DNA of 64,000 nt from Betaproteobacteria bacterium (GCA_013298695.1 JAAFIS010000010.1:62001-126000), one strand, 5' to 3'. Shown: positions 26,736 to 35,636, counted from the first letter of the stretch. Made by a program: numbers and translations. Notes: generated by a model from the sequence alone, not told the origin.

Positions 26736-27845
26736 ATGAGCGGGAATTCTGGTTGGTCAGGTTGGAGCGGTTGGTCGGGCTGGTCTGGGTGGAGCGGCTG
26801 GTCAGGATGGAGTGGGTGGTCTGGATGGAGCGGTGGCTCGCTGGGCGGGCTCTCCGGTGCCGCGCCTGGCAATCCAATGCTGGCAGACGCGTTGATACGT
26901 TCACGAGCCGCGATTGGATCGGCTGATGGATTGCCAAGCCTACGTAATCCACCTCCAGCGTTACCGGTGTTTGACGCACCTGAAAATTGCGCGCGATGGG
27001 AACCAAACGTTCGCTTTTATTCAATGTTGTTTGATATTCTGGGAAAACTCGAATTTGCTGGGGTGGGCAACGCTGCTACTGTGCAATTCCGTGAGGGCGG
27101 AGGCGCCGCTGTTCGGTTGATTTCTATGTCACGACCGCAACCTCCAGGGGCCGCGCGCAACATTTATGAGAGCCAGTGCAATCTAGTTCAAAGCTGGGCC
27201 GCGCTCAGAAGTGATCGAATGACCGAAATCATGGCCGAGATGGCGCCACAGGTTGCGTACTGGAGCGCGATGCTCAATTTGCAGCCCCAGCGCCACAAGT
27301 GGACCATGGAGTTAATGAATCTCGCCTTAGGTGTTGCTGCGATAACCTCGTTTCGTATCAAGCAAGCATTAGCAGTGCCGCGACCTTCCGCGTTTTCATC
27401 AGATATACAACCCATCATTGCGGTGCCTGAACATGGATCACTGCCGAGTGGCCACGCGACAGAGGCCTACGCAGCGGCCAACGTCCTAGTTGCGCTCGCA
27501 GGTGTACTCGATACTGATCTGCACAAACGACTCTATACGCAGGCTTCGCGAATTGCCATCAATCGCACGATTGCTGGAGTTCACTTTCCTATGGACAGCA
27601 TTGCAGGCAAGATGCTCGGTACTACCGTCGCTGAGTTTCTCCTCACACAGGCGGGTGCTATTCCAAAGTGGAAAAATGACCGAGTCTTTGACGGCCAAAC
27701 GATGCTGGACAAAGACTTCATTCAATCAAACGACCATGAAGGCTCATTGGTGTTGGCTTTGTCATCATTGCCGCCGCAACCTCCACACACACCGATCCCG
27801 CCGGTCAAGTGGCTTTGGGCTGAAGCCAAGAAAGAGTGGGCGTGA
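26736..27845 (+). CDS. PAP2/vanadium haloperoxidase-family protein with N-terminal SGW repeats
   Basis: A 369-residue protein. Residues 5-30 are eight Ser-Gly-Trp units (Trp at 7, 10, 13 and every third residue to 28). The C-terminal half carries the full acid phosphatase/haloperoxidase signature: K-x6-RP (Lys206, Arg213-Pro214), PSGH (234-237) and R-x5-H-x3-D (Arg274, His280, Asp284). These residues bind phosphate or vanadate. No signal peptide or clear membrane helices are seen, which favours a soluble enzyme like the vanadium haloperoxidases over lipid phosphatases; the two reactions cannot be told apart by sequence alone. AAAGAGG precedes the ATG. The stop overlaps the start of the protease gene. 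Confidence 0.82.
   Translation: MSGNSGWSGWSGWSGWSGWSGWSGWSGWSGWSGGSLGGLSGAAPGNPMLADALIRSRAAIGSADGLPSLRNPPPALPVFDAPENCARWEPNVRFYSMLFDILGKLEFAGVGNAATVQFREGGGAAVRLISMSRPQPPGAARNIYESQCNLVQSWAALRSDRMTEIMAEMAPQVAYWSAMLNLQPQRHKWTMELMNLALGVAAITSFRIKQALAVPRPSAFSSDIQPIIAVPEHGSLPSGHATEAYAAANVLVALAGVLDTDLHKRLYTQASRIAINRTIAGVHFPMDSIAGKMLGTTVAEFLLTQAGAIPKWKNDRVFDGQTMLDKDFIQSNDHEGSLVLALSSLPPQPPHTPIPPVKWLWAEAKKEWA
26747..26833 (+). repeat. nine-base tandem repeats coding Ser-Gly-Trp
   Basis: About nine degenerate 9-base units of the form GGNTGGWSN encode the SGW tract. The Ser codons vary among TCA, AGC, TCG, TCT and AGT, so the protein repeat is kept while the DNA has diverged. Confidence 0.8.
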
Positions 27846-29833
27846 TGGGAGATGACACGGGTGCTGGTGCCGACGGCGGTGGCGGGTCGCCACCGAACGA
27901 ACGCGCGACTGATCCCTACTTACTATGGGCGTGCGACACCGGGTTTCGACATAGCGTCGCTGATCCAATCGGAGACGACTTATTCGTAACGATCATAATC
28001 GAATGTGAAGTGAGTGCAAATGACTTTTACGAATGGGCAAATCCGAAAGGAGGTCAGGCGCTTCGATGGGTGCGAGTGCCTAAGCTCTACAACGTCACTG
28101 CGGCGTGGGCCAAGCGAACTCGGTTTTGCACCGCGCAAGTTCGTCGTACCGAGGTAGAGCGCTTGGCCAAAGGAGACGTTGATGGTTTCTGGATGAACGT
28201 TGCGCGCTTTGAGTTAGCTGCTGACGTATCGACGACCTCTATCAATCCGGGTGACACTTTTTTTGAGTTTATGGGCAGCCAAAATCGCACTTACGCAGGC
28301 GTCATCGACGTAGGTATTCCCTTCGCGCGCGGAGATTACCGCTCGCAACTAAGTACCGGTAGCGTCGCCACAATGAATCGAATGGTCGCTCTGTGGGATC
28401 AATCGCAGCTTAAGTCGGGTGGCGTAACGTCGCCACTCGGCGGGTACGGTCGTGAATGGAATGAGCGTTTTAAAGGGCAACCAACGCTCCAGAATTTTAC
28501 GATGTCAAAATTGCTCACCGGAATCGGTGATGTTACAGACGAAGCGAGGTTGTATCGGGCTAAGCAGTGGGACGGTGTTGAGACTGCGGCTTCGCATGGT
28601 GCAGCCGTGCTCGGTGAAATGGTCGGTACGCACGACTACGTCACTCAAACTTCGCATACCGACAAAGCCTCGGTTACGCCCGTGCTAGCCGTGCAACTGC
28701 CACGTCGAACCGTCGGAAACTCGGCGCGGGCGTCGCTGGCTGCGCATGTGTTGGACGGGCTTCGCTGGATGTTGAGCAACATCGGAAAAACTGAGCGCCT
28801 CATCGTGGCCGTAAGCTTGGGCACCCACGCCGGACCGCATGACGGCAGCTCCATCATCGAAGCGGCGATAGACGACCTAATCGAACAAACGGCTGTGAAC
28901 AGTGACGAGCGTCTCGCGGTCGTCATTGCTGGCGGCAACTCGCGCGAATCACGCACGCACGCAAAATTTAGCCTCGCCCCAAACAAAACGCGGCGTTTGG
29001 ATGTCCGCGTGCTGCCGGATGACGTGACGCCGTCGTATATTGAGCTTTGGGCACCGGCTGACGTAGTTTTCGAACTCGCCGTGACCGAGCCTAGCGGTAG
29101 GAGATCGGCTTGCGGGGCGGGGCAGGCGGTGACGAGCCCGAACACGGGTAACGAGATCGCGATAGGCATTTATCGTCCGCAGATTAGCGCAAGTGGTTTA
29201 GGGCAAATGGCATTGATCGCGATTGCACCAACAGTCAGCGGTTCGGCGCAACACGGTTTGTACTCGATCACCATCCAGATGAAAACGGGCAATGGGGACA
29301 TTCATGCGTGGATTGAACGAGTCAACTCAATGTATGACGTTAACCGCCCTCGCGGCCGCCAATCATACTTTGTTGACGCGTTCTATTTAGATGCTGGGCT
29401 TCATTACGCTGATCCCGTCCCAGGTGCGTCATACATTGAACGTGACACGACGCTAAACTCGTATGCGACCGGAAAGCGCACTGTGGTTGTATCGGCGATC
29501 GACGAGCTGCAAGGAAAACCGGCAAGGGATACGAGCTCGGGGCTTGCGCGGGGTGGCATTCACGGAACGCGCCCCGATGTCGCAGCACCTGGCGACGAGA
29601 GCGTATGGGCGACGGGTTTGCAAGTGTCTGGTGTGCATTCGGGCGCGGTCGCAAGATTGCGAGGCAGCAGTATTGCTGCTCCGCGTGTCGCTCGTCGATT
29701 GATAAATAAATGGAAAAGCGGCACTGCACGCGCTGAGGCGGCTCGTATTGCGGCGCAGATCGAAGCCCATAAGCCCCCGAGTTGGGTGGCTAGACCGCCC
29801 GGAAAATTGGTGGGTAGCGGACGCGTCAAGTAG
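27845..29833 (+). CDS. subtilisin-family (S8) serine protease
   Basis: A 662-residue protease with an intact triad: Asp155 (AGVIDVGIPF), His251 (AASHGAAVLGEM) and Ser609 (RGSSIAAP), with the oxyanion Asn365 in VIAGGN. About 230 residues between Asn and Ser, including a beta-rich stretch near 380-500, form an insert in the catalytic domain. No signal peptide is seen; the N terminus is Gly-rich (DDTGAGADGGGG). The ATG at 27845 overlaps the preceding TGA by one base, so translation is coupled to the haloperoxidase-like gene; a GTG nine bases earlier is the alternative. Likely substrates include the neighbouring repeat protein, but that is inference. Confidence 0.88.
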   Translation: MGDDTGAGADGGGGSPPNERATDPYLLWACDTGFRHSVADPIGDDLFVTIIIECEVSANDFYEWANPKGGQALRWVRVPKLYNVTAAWAKRTRFCTAQVRRTEVERLAKGDVDGFWMNVARFELAADVSTTSINPGDTFFEFMGSQNRTYAGVIDVGIPFARGDYRSQLSTGSVATMNRMVALWDQSQLKSGGVTSPLGGYGREWNERFKGQPTLQNFTMSKLLTGIGDVTDEARLYRAKQWDGVETAASHGAAVLGEMVGTHDYVTQTSHTDKASVTPVLAVQLPRRTVGNSARASLAAHVLDGLRWMLSNIGKTERLIVAVSLGTHAGPHDGSSIIEAAIDDLIEQTAVNSDERLAVVIAGGNSRESRTHAKFSLAPNKTRRLDVRVLPDDVTPSYIELWAPADVVFELAVTEPSGRRSACGAGQAVTSPNTGNEIAIGIYRPQISASGLGQMALIAIAPTVSGSAQHGLYSITIQMKTGNGDIHAWIERVNSMYDVNRPRGRQSYFVDAFYLDAGLHYADPVPGASYIERDTTLNSYATGKRTVVVSAIDELQGKPARDTSSGLARGGIHGTRPDVAAPGDESVWATGLQVSGVHSGAVARLRGSSIAAPRVARRLINKWKSGTARAEAARIAAQIEAHKPPSWVARPPGKLVGSGRVK

Positions 29834-29852
29834 GCGTTTTTCGATAAATTAG

Positions 29853-30923
29853 ATGTCACACAATTCTGTCGGCTCTTCCCGGATAACGTTGCGCCAACTC
29901 TGCAACCTGGGTCTGCCCGCCCCCATACTATTGCCTTCGCTTTTACCCGCGCTACGCTCTCTAGCGTCATCTTCGCACGCCGCCTTCTTCTACTGCGACG
30001 CGAGCGGCCACATGACCAACATGTATGCGGAGCGCATGTTGCCGCCGGAGGCGATGGCGCGGTATTACGAGCGGCATTATCGAGCGGATTCGCATGCGTT
30101 TTCCAAGTCCTATCTGGAGCGAGTTGCGTCGTCAGATCCGGTGTCGATGCGCACGGTGACTGCCTCGGAGAAGCAATCGGATTACTACAAGGAAGTGCTC
30201 TCGTTCCTCGATGTAGAGCACGTGTTGTACGCGATTATTCGGTCGCCGGGTGCCAAGCGTGAGCCGATCGGGCAATTGAGTTTGTATCGCGGTGCGGATG
30301 CGCCTGCGTTTACGAAAGACGATGCGCAGGCGTTGCGCGATGTGCTTCACTATTTGTCAACTGCGCTGGCCGATTCGAATTTTGCGCCGCAATCGGTGCC
30401 TTCGGAGCAAACAGCGGAAGAGGCGATGGCCGTGCTTGACGCATCGGGGTCGATTTTGTATTCCGATGGTGAGTGGTCGCGACTGGTGCGGCTCGCGCGC
30501 GGTGATCGAATCTCGCCCGGTCAGGCACGAGATGAGCCGAAGGCGTTGCTTTCATTTTTACGCGGCATTCTCGAAACCACTCATAACGCGCCTAACGCGC
30601 TGCACATGATTGATTCGCCATGGGGGCGGTTCGCGTTTCGCCAGCACAAGTTGAATACCGCGAGTGGTGATACCGCGCGCGCATTGATTGTTTCGCGCCT
30701 TGCGAGTGATCCTATTCGCTTGACAGAAGGCGCGTCGCGGCTTGATTTGTCGCCGCAGCAGCGGGAAGTGGCGCTGATGATCGCGCTTGGCAGCACCAAT
30801 GCTGAGATCGCGCACAAGTTGGATGTCTCAGTCAATACGGCCGGGTATCACGTGAAACAGGTGTTCACGAAGCTCGACGTGCATGACCGCGCAGATGTTG
30901 CGCAGATACTTCGGCGCGCCTAG
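29853..30923 (+). CDS. LuxR-type transcriptional regulator
   Basis: A 356-residue regulator. The C terminus is a LuxR/GerE helix-turn-helix: LSPQQREVALMIALGSTNAEIAHKLDVSVNTAGYHVKQVFTKL (residues about 300-342). The first 180 residues look like a GAF/PAS-type sensor region (YERHYRADSHAF ... VLYAIIRSPG), and a second PAS-like stretch follows (AVLDASGSILYSDGEW). No response-regulator receiver is present. It lies 19 bases after the protease stop on the same strand and is the best candidate for the regulator of the cassette. No strong ribosome binding site precedes it. Confidence 0.85.
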   Translation: MSHNSVGSSRITLRQLCNLGLPAPILLPSLLPALRSLASSSHAAFFYCDASGHMTNMYAERMLPPEAMARYYERHYRADSHAFSKSYLERVASSDPVSMRTVTASEKQSDYYKEVLSFLDVEHVLYAIIRSPGAKREPIGQLSLYRGADAPAFTKDDAQALRDVLHYLSTALADSNFAPQSVPSEQTAEEAMAVLDASGSILYSDGEWSRLVRLARGDRISPGQARDEPKALLSFLRGILETTHNAPNALHMIDSPWGRFAFRQHKLNTASGDTARALIVSRLASDPIRLTEGASRLDLSPQQREVALMIALGSTNAEIAHKLDVSVNTAGYHVKQVFTKLDVHDRADVAQILRRA

Positions 30924-30951
30924 CGGATCTCGCCTCGTTTGCCTCAGAGCC

Positions 30952-31668
30952 TCACTCGTTCCGACGCGCGAGCTGTAAGAAGCGTGTGTAAATCCGCGTC
31001 GCGAGCGCGTTGCTGTCAATCAATGCGATAGGCATGTCGTCAGCGAATTGTCGCCCTGTTTGTACGGTTGGTATCCGCGACAATGGTTCCAATTCTTCGT
31101 CGCTTGTGGTCGACCACCTGCCGAGTTTTGTGGCGTCAACTTCAATATGAAACTGCATCGCTAGACAGTTTTTGTAGGCAAACGCCTGATTAGCGCACGC
31201 AACACTCGTCGCAAGCGGCGTCACCCCTTCGGGGAGTGAGAATGTTTCGTAGTGCCATTGAAACAATCTTCGCGTAGTGCCAGCAAATTCGCCAAACCAT
31301 GCGCGTGCCAAGTCGCTGTCGTTGAATGCAACGTTCGTCCAACCCACCTCGGGTTCGGGATTCTCGCAGACCCGACCACCCAGTGCTGTCGCAATTAACT
31401 GTCCGCCCAAACAATGTCCCAGCACCGGCTTTGCAGCATTCGCCGCCACGCGGATCAGGTCTTCGACTTGCCGTAGCGCCGGATCGGCATCGTTCACGCT
31501 GTTCGGTCCGCCCATGATGGCGATGCCCGTATACGATTGGAGCGTGGCTGGCAACGTGGCTGCGTCGCCTACCAGAATCACGTCGAAAGCAACGCTACGA
31601 ACTCTCAAAAAAGTCGCAAGGAAGGCCGCATCGTCATCGATGTCGTTTTGAAGAATGAGAATTCGCAT
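30952..31668 (-). CDS. class I glutamine amidotransferase-like protein
   Basis: A 238-residue GATase domain protein. The nucleophile elbow GHCLGGQLIA holds the catalytic Cys, and QFHIEVD supplies the His-x-Glu. It resembles stand-alone GMP-synthase-like amidotransferases rather than PuuD. The ATG at 31668 is preferred to an in-frame TTG two codons earlier. It is divergent from the agmatinase gene with a 67-base gap, so a role in amine or glutamyl-amine metabolism is possible but unproved. Confidence 0.85.
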   Translation of the reverse strand: MRILILQNDIDDDAAFLATFLRVRSVAFDVILVGDAATLPATLQSYTGIAIMGGPNSVNDADPALRQVEDLIRVAANAAKPVLGHCLGGQLIATALGGRVCENPEPEVGWTNVAFNDSDLARAWFGEFAGTTRRLFQWHYETFSLPEGVTPLATSVACANQAFAYKNCLAMQFHIEVDATKLGRWSTTSDEELEPLSRIPTVQTGRQFADDMPIALIDSNALATRIYTRFLQLARRNE

Positions 31669-31735
31669 GCGCAAATTCTATGGAATTGCGTTTGCGGCTT
31701 TTACTGGCGTGCGGTGTCGGTTACGCTTGTAGGCT

Positions 31736-32698
31736 ATGTCGCACAACACATTCGCTGTAAACACCAACACCGCGTTCGGCGGTTTTCTCAATTCGCCCGC
31801 GCCGTCGTCAGCTGCAACCGCCGCACCGTTTGCCATCGCTGGAGTCGCGTGGGACGGGAGTGTCACCAATCGCCCTGGTGCGCGGTTTGGGCCGTACCAA
31901 ATCCGTCGCGCAAGCCACATGTTGTGTGATGCCACGCATCCTCTGTTTGACATCGCACCGCAGGCTGGTCAGCTGGTTGACTACGGTGATTTGCCGCTTC
32001 CGAATACCTCGCTCGCCTCGATGCGCGAGGCGCTGATGCCACACGCAGATTACTTGATCGGCAAGCACCACATGATTTGGTTCGGAGGCGATCATTCGAT
32101 CACGTTGCCGCTACTACGCGCCTATCGCAATCACTTTGGCAAGCCACTCGCGCTGGTTCATTTCGACGCACACTGCGACACCTGGACCGATCACTTTGGC
32201 GAGCCATCGGGACATGGAACGTGGACGTACGAAGCCATCGAAGAGGGGCTCGTTGATCCGAAGCTCACGACCCAGATTGGAATTCGTTCTGCGAGCCATA
32301 AAGAAGCTCGCGAATATGTCAACGTTAAGGGCGGTCGAGTGTTCACCGCACGCGAGTTGCGTGGCCTCGAAAATGAACAATCAATGAAAGAGGTGATCGA
32401 TCACGTGAAAGCCCGAGTCGGCAACGCTCCGGTGTATTTGTCGCTTGATATCGATTGCCTCGACCCGGCGTTTGCGCCCGGTACCGGCACGCCTGAGCCC
32501 GGCGGCTTGACGACCAACCAGGTGCTTACCTTGCTTGAGTCTTGGAGCGAGTTGAACTGGGCTGGAATGGATCTGTGCGAAGTGTCCCCGCCGTACGATC
32601 ATGCCGAATTAACGAGCAACGCCGCGGCGGTGTTTGCTTGGACGTACTTGAGCCATCGCTTACTTGCACACCGGCACGCGGCTAAATCAGTCGCTTAA
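31736..32698 (+). CDS. speB: agmatinase (ureohydrolase family)
   Basis: A 320-residue binuclear manganese ureohydrolase converting agmatine to putrescine and urea. The metal ligands are visible in GGDHSIT, HFDAHCDTW and SLDIDCLDPAFAPG. The GTGTPEPGGL segment is typical of agmatinase and related guanidino-acid hydrolases. A related substrate such as guanidinobutyrate cannot be excluded. It is followed 47 bases later by a gamma-glutamylputrescine oxidase-like gene, which fits putrescine production and use. Confidence 0.88.
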   Translation: MSHNTFAVNTNTAFGGFLNSPAPSSAATAAPFAIAGVAWDGSVTNRPGARFGPYQIRRASHMLCDATHPLFDIAPQAGQLVDYGDLPLPNTSLASMREALMPHADYLIGKHHMIWFGGDHSITLPLLRAYRNHFGKPLALVHFDAHCDTWTDHFGEPSGHGTWTYEAIEEGLVDPKLTTQIGIRSASHKEAREYVNVKGGRVFTARELRGLENEQSMKEVIDHVKARVGNAPVYLSLDIDCLDPAFAPGTGTPEPGGLTTNQVLTLLESWSELNWAGMDLCEVSPPYDHAELTSNAAAVFAWTYLSHRLLAHRHAAKSVA

Positions 32699-32745
32699 TT
32701 TTTGTGCAAGGTTTTCCGCTCGATGTTTGACCAACGAACCGCTCT

Positions 32746-34047
32746 ATGAAACGTGCTACAGACGCCGCGCTTACCGCACATTCATATTACGAAGCATCGG
32801 TCGTCCGACCGCTCTCCAAGGGCGCGTTGATTGGAGACGTTGAGGCCGATGTTGCCATTGTTGGCGGCGGCTTTGCGGGTTTATCTGCCGCAATCGATTT
32901 GCAAAAGCGTGGGCTGCGAGTTGCTGTGTTGGAAGCACAGCGCATTGGTTGGGGCGCATCCGGCCGCAACGGGGGTCAAGTGATCGCGGGCCTTGCTTGC
33001 GACATGAGTCTGATCGAAAAACAGCTTGGCGCAACCGCAGCAAAAGTGGTGTGGGACATGTCGCTCGAAGCGATTGAGCTCGTCCACGAGCGTCGTCGCG
33101 ACTTCAAGATCAATTGCGATTGGCAAGCGGGGTTTATGAGTGCGGCGATCTCAGCGCGCAAAGCACAAGCGCTTCGTGAAAACGTAGATTCAATGCACGC
33201 TAGATATGGGTATGAGCAAACCTATATTGACACAAATGAGGTGAGGCACTGGATTGCGAGCGACCGCTTCGCGGCGCTTGCATACGATCAAAAATCAGGT
33301 CATCTGCATCCGCTGAAATACACGCTCGGGCTCGCACGAGCCGCGACGCAACTGGGTGCGAGCCTCTTCGAAAACACACATGCCACCACTGTTACTAAAT
33401 CCGCAATGGGCTACATCGTTCATTCGCGAGACGGCGCGGTGCGTTGCAAACAGGTATTGCTCGCGGGCAATGTGTATTTGGATCAACTCGCGCCGCGCCT
33501 ACGCAAGCGCATCATGCCCGTTGGCACCTACATTGTTGCCAGCGAACCCCTCGAGCACAATCGCGCGCAAGCGCTAATCCCGTCACGCGCCGCAATCTGT
33601 GACACTAATTTCGTTCTTGATTACTTCCGATTGAGCGCTGATGATCGCGTGATTTTCGGTGGTCGCGTGAGCTACACCACAGCTACGCCGATGAACCTTG
33701 CGCAGTCAATGCGACAGCGCATGCTCAACGTGTTTCCGCAGTTGAACGACGTAAAAGTGACGCACGCGTGGGGCGGATTTGTTGACATAACGATGAACCG
33801 CGCGCCGGACTTTGGCCGCGTACCGGAGATTGGGAGCGACGTGTATTACTTGCAGGGATTTTCGGGGCACGGTCTCGCGCTCACCGGAATTGCGGGACGC
33901 ATCGCCGCCGAAGCGATGGCGGGCACGTCAGCGCGCTTCGATGTGTTTGCAGCGCTCAAACACCGCGATTTCCCAGGAGGTCGTTTGCTTCGAACGCCTG
34001 CATTGGTCGCGGCGATGAGCTGGTACAAACTTAGAGATCTGCTCTAG
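32746..34047 (+). CDS. FAD-dependent oxidoreductase, gamma-glutamylputrescine oxidase-like
   Basis: A 433-residue DAO-family flavoprotein. The dinucleotide-binding VAIVGGGFAGLSAAIDL is at residues about 36-52, followed by the GWGASGRNGGQV flavin motif characteristic of PuuB/OrdL enzymes. The C terminus has YYLQGFSGHGLALTGIAG, the second FAD contact. Such enzymes oxidise gamma-glutamylputrescine or similar secondary amines. The agmatinase upstream, on the same strand, supports an amine substrate; no PuuA homologue is in the window. Confidence 0.86.
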   Translation: MKRATDAALTAHSYYEASVVRPLSKGALIGDVEADVAIVGGGFAGLSAAIDLQKRGLRVAVLEAQRIGWGASGRNGGQVIAGLACDMSLIEKQLGATAAKVVWDMSLEAIELVHERRRDFKINCDWQAGFMSAAISARKAQALRENVDSMHARYGYEQTYIDTNEVRHWIASDRFAALAYDQKSGHLHPLKYTLGLARAATQLGASLFENTHATTVTKSAMGYIVHSRDGAVRCKQVLLAGNVYLDQLAPRLRKRIMPVGTYIVASEPLEHNRAQALIPSRAAICDTNFVLDYFRLSADDRVIFGGRVSYTTATPMNLAQSMRQRMLNVFPQLNDVKVTHAWGGFVDITMNRAPDFGRVPEIGSDVYYLQGFSGHGLALTGIAGRIAAEAMAGTSARFDVFAALKHRDFPGGRLLRTPALVAAMSWYKLRDLL

Positions 34048-34067
34048 TCAACTCGTTGCGCGTAAAG

Positions 34068-34084
34068 CCAATTTAATTGGGCGA
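34068..34084. repeat. copy of dispersed AATTGGGCGA palindrome
   Basis: CCAATTTAATTGGGCGA lies between the oxidase and the LysR gene, in an AT-rich stretch. It is an imperfect copy of the palindrome found intact at 40587. Confidence 0.5.
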
Positions 34085-34222
34085 TACTCATAAATATAAA
34101 TATTATCAACTAAGCATATTTACACCCGTTACGCCTAATAAAATTGAGATTTAGCGTCTTTTGCTGCTGTGAAGTGTTTACCCGGTTATTCATTTCATGC
34201 ATAACCGCATTACAATCGAAAC

Positions 34223-35122
34223 ATGGAACTGAAATGGGTAGAAGACTTCCTGCAACTGGCTGAGACCGGTAGTTTTTCGAGGGCCGCAGAACTTCGCTAC
34301 GTCACGCAACCGGCGTTTTCTCGTCGGATTCGCGCGCTTGAGCAATGGCTCGGCGCGGAGCTGATTGATCGAACGAGTTACCCGACGAAACTCACCAAAG
34401 CTGGCGAGCAATTTCGTGAACGCGCCGCCGAAATCGTGCGGCAATCGATGGACGCTCGCGCGATTGCTCGCGGCCTGCAAAGTGCGCCGACCGATACCAT
34501 TTTGTTCGCCGCACCGCATACGTTATCGCTCACGTTTTTCCCGATGTGGATGAACGCACTGTCGAAAAAACTCGGTCGCGTGAAAGCGAAATTGAACGCG
34601 GTCAACGTGCACGACGCGGTAATGAGTTTGGTTGAGGGCAACTGCGATTTGTTGCTCTGCTACCACCATCCGAATCAGCCCGTTCAGCTTGACGCCACAC
34701 GCTACGAAATGATCGTGCTTGGAACAGAAACCATCGCACCATTTTCAAAAACCGATAGCGAAGGTCGCGCACTGTTCACGTTGCCCGGCAGCGAGCAACG
34801 AAAAATTCCATACCTCTCGTACACGCCCGCCGCGTACCTCGGCCGCATGGTTGAACTCATCCTGCAGCAAGCGCCGGTGCGCGCGCACCTCGATTGTGTG
34901 TACGAAAACGACATGTCTGAAGCGCTCAAAGTGATGGCGCTCGAGGGCCACGGCCTTGCGTGGTTGCCCGAAAGCGCTGTTGCGCGCGAAGTGAAAGCTA
35001 AACGCGTCGCGCGATGCGGCGATGCGCATTGGACAGGCACAATGGAGGTTCGCCTCTATCGCGAACGCGGTGCGCAGCGTGAGGTGGTCGACGCGGTGTG
35101 GAAAGCGGCGCTCGCAAAGTGA
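34223..35122 (+). CDS. LysR-family transcriptional regulator
   Basis: A 299-residue LysR regulator. The N-terminal winged helix reads LQLAETGSFSRAAELRYVTQPAFSRRIRALEQWLGAELI, and the remainder is the periplasmic-binding-protein-like effector domain. It is on the same strand as the amine genes but 175 bases away, and is not divergent from a clear target as classic LysR genes are. It may act on the amine genes or elsewhere; the ligand is unknown. Confidence 0.9.
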   Translation: MELKWVEDFLQLAETGSFSRAAELRYVTQPAFSRRIRALEQWLGAELIDRTSYPTKLTKAGEQFRERAAEIVRQSMDARAIARGLQSAPTDTILFAAPHTLSLTFFPMWMNALSKKLGRVKAKLNAVNVHDAVMSLVEGNCDLLLCYHHPNQPVQLDATRYEMIVLGTETIAPFSKTDSEGRALFTLPGSEQRKIPYLSYTPAAYLGRMVELILQQAPVRAHLDCVYENDMSEALKVMALEGHGLAWLPESAVAREVKAKRVARCGDAHWTGTMEVRLYRERGAQREVVDAVWKAALAK

Positions 35123-35138
35123 GCTCTCTCCTAACCTT

Positions 35139-35242
35139 GCGTCATCCCGGCGAAGGCCGGGACCCATGTTTCACTCGCGTCTCCCTAAATGTGCCGCGCG
35201 ACTTTGCATAGATGTGTCCCGGCCTTCGCCGGGATGACGCAA
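35139..35242. repeat. REP-like paired palindrome, copy 2
   Basis: TGCGTCATCCCGGCGAAGG at one end is mirrored by CCTTCGCCGGGATGACGCA at the other, each with a CCGG stem. The right arm ends directly before the fluC start and contributes its untranslated leader. Confidence 0.85.
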
Positions 35243-35247
35243 AGATC

Positions 35248-35628
35248 GTGCTTTCAACGCTAACCGCCATCGCCCTCGGTGCCATCCTCGGCGCATGGTC
35301 ACGCTACGGCCTCTCGCTGTTACTCAACGGTAAATCCTGGCTTCCGTGGGGCACGTTCGCGGCGAACGCCATCGGTGGATTGCTCGTAGGTCTTGCGCTC
35401 GCGCACGTCGCCGCCAAACCTGATCTTTCGCCACTATGGCGCATGTTTTTCATCACCGGATTCTTGGGCGCACTCACTACCTTTTCCACGTTTAGCGCGG
35501 AAGTCACGAACTTGCTCGTCGCACAAGAGTGGACGAGGGGCATCGCGCTTGCCGTGTTGCACTTAGTCACATCGCTCGCGCTCACCGCGATTGGAATTGC
35601 GGCGTATAAGAGTTTCGCTACCGTGTGA
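35248..35628 (+). CDS. fluC: fluoride efflux channel
   Basis: A 126-residue four-helix membrane protein of the FluC/CrcB family, which exports fluoride as a dual-topology dimer. Motifs are GAILGAWSRYG, WGTFAANAIGG and GFLGALTTFSTFSAEV, which holds the conserved Phe residues and the TTFST stretch. The GTG at 35248 (VLSTLTAIALGA) gives the normal family length; the frame extends 12 codons upstream, but those codons lie in the REP-like repeat. No fluoride riboswitch is recognisable upstream. Confidence 0.9.
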   Translation: MLSTLTAIALGAILGAWSRYGLSLLLNGKSWLPWGTFAANAIGGLLVGLALAHVAAKPDLSPLWRMFFITGFLGALTTFSTFSAEVTNLLVAQEWTRGIALAVLHLVTSLALTAIGIAAYKSFATV

Positions 35629-35636
35629 CGTTTGCT

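Noticed and set aside
26747-26833. CRISPR-like short repeats
   Set aside because: The 9-base units are contiguous, lie in frame within a coding sequence and have no spacers.
30952-31668. gamma-glutamyl-GABA hydrolase PuuD
   Set aside because: The catalytic motif GHCLGGQ and length fit the GMP-synthase-like GATase class rather than the PuuD/peptidase C26 class.
35123-35247. Fluoride riboswitch upstream of fluC
   Set aside because: The conserved riboswitch core is not seen; the region is a REP-like palindrome.
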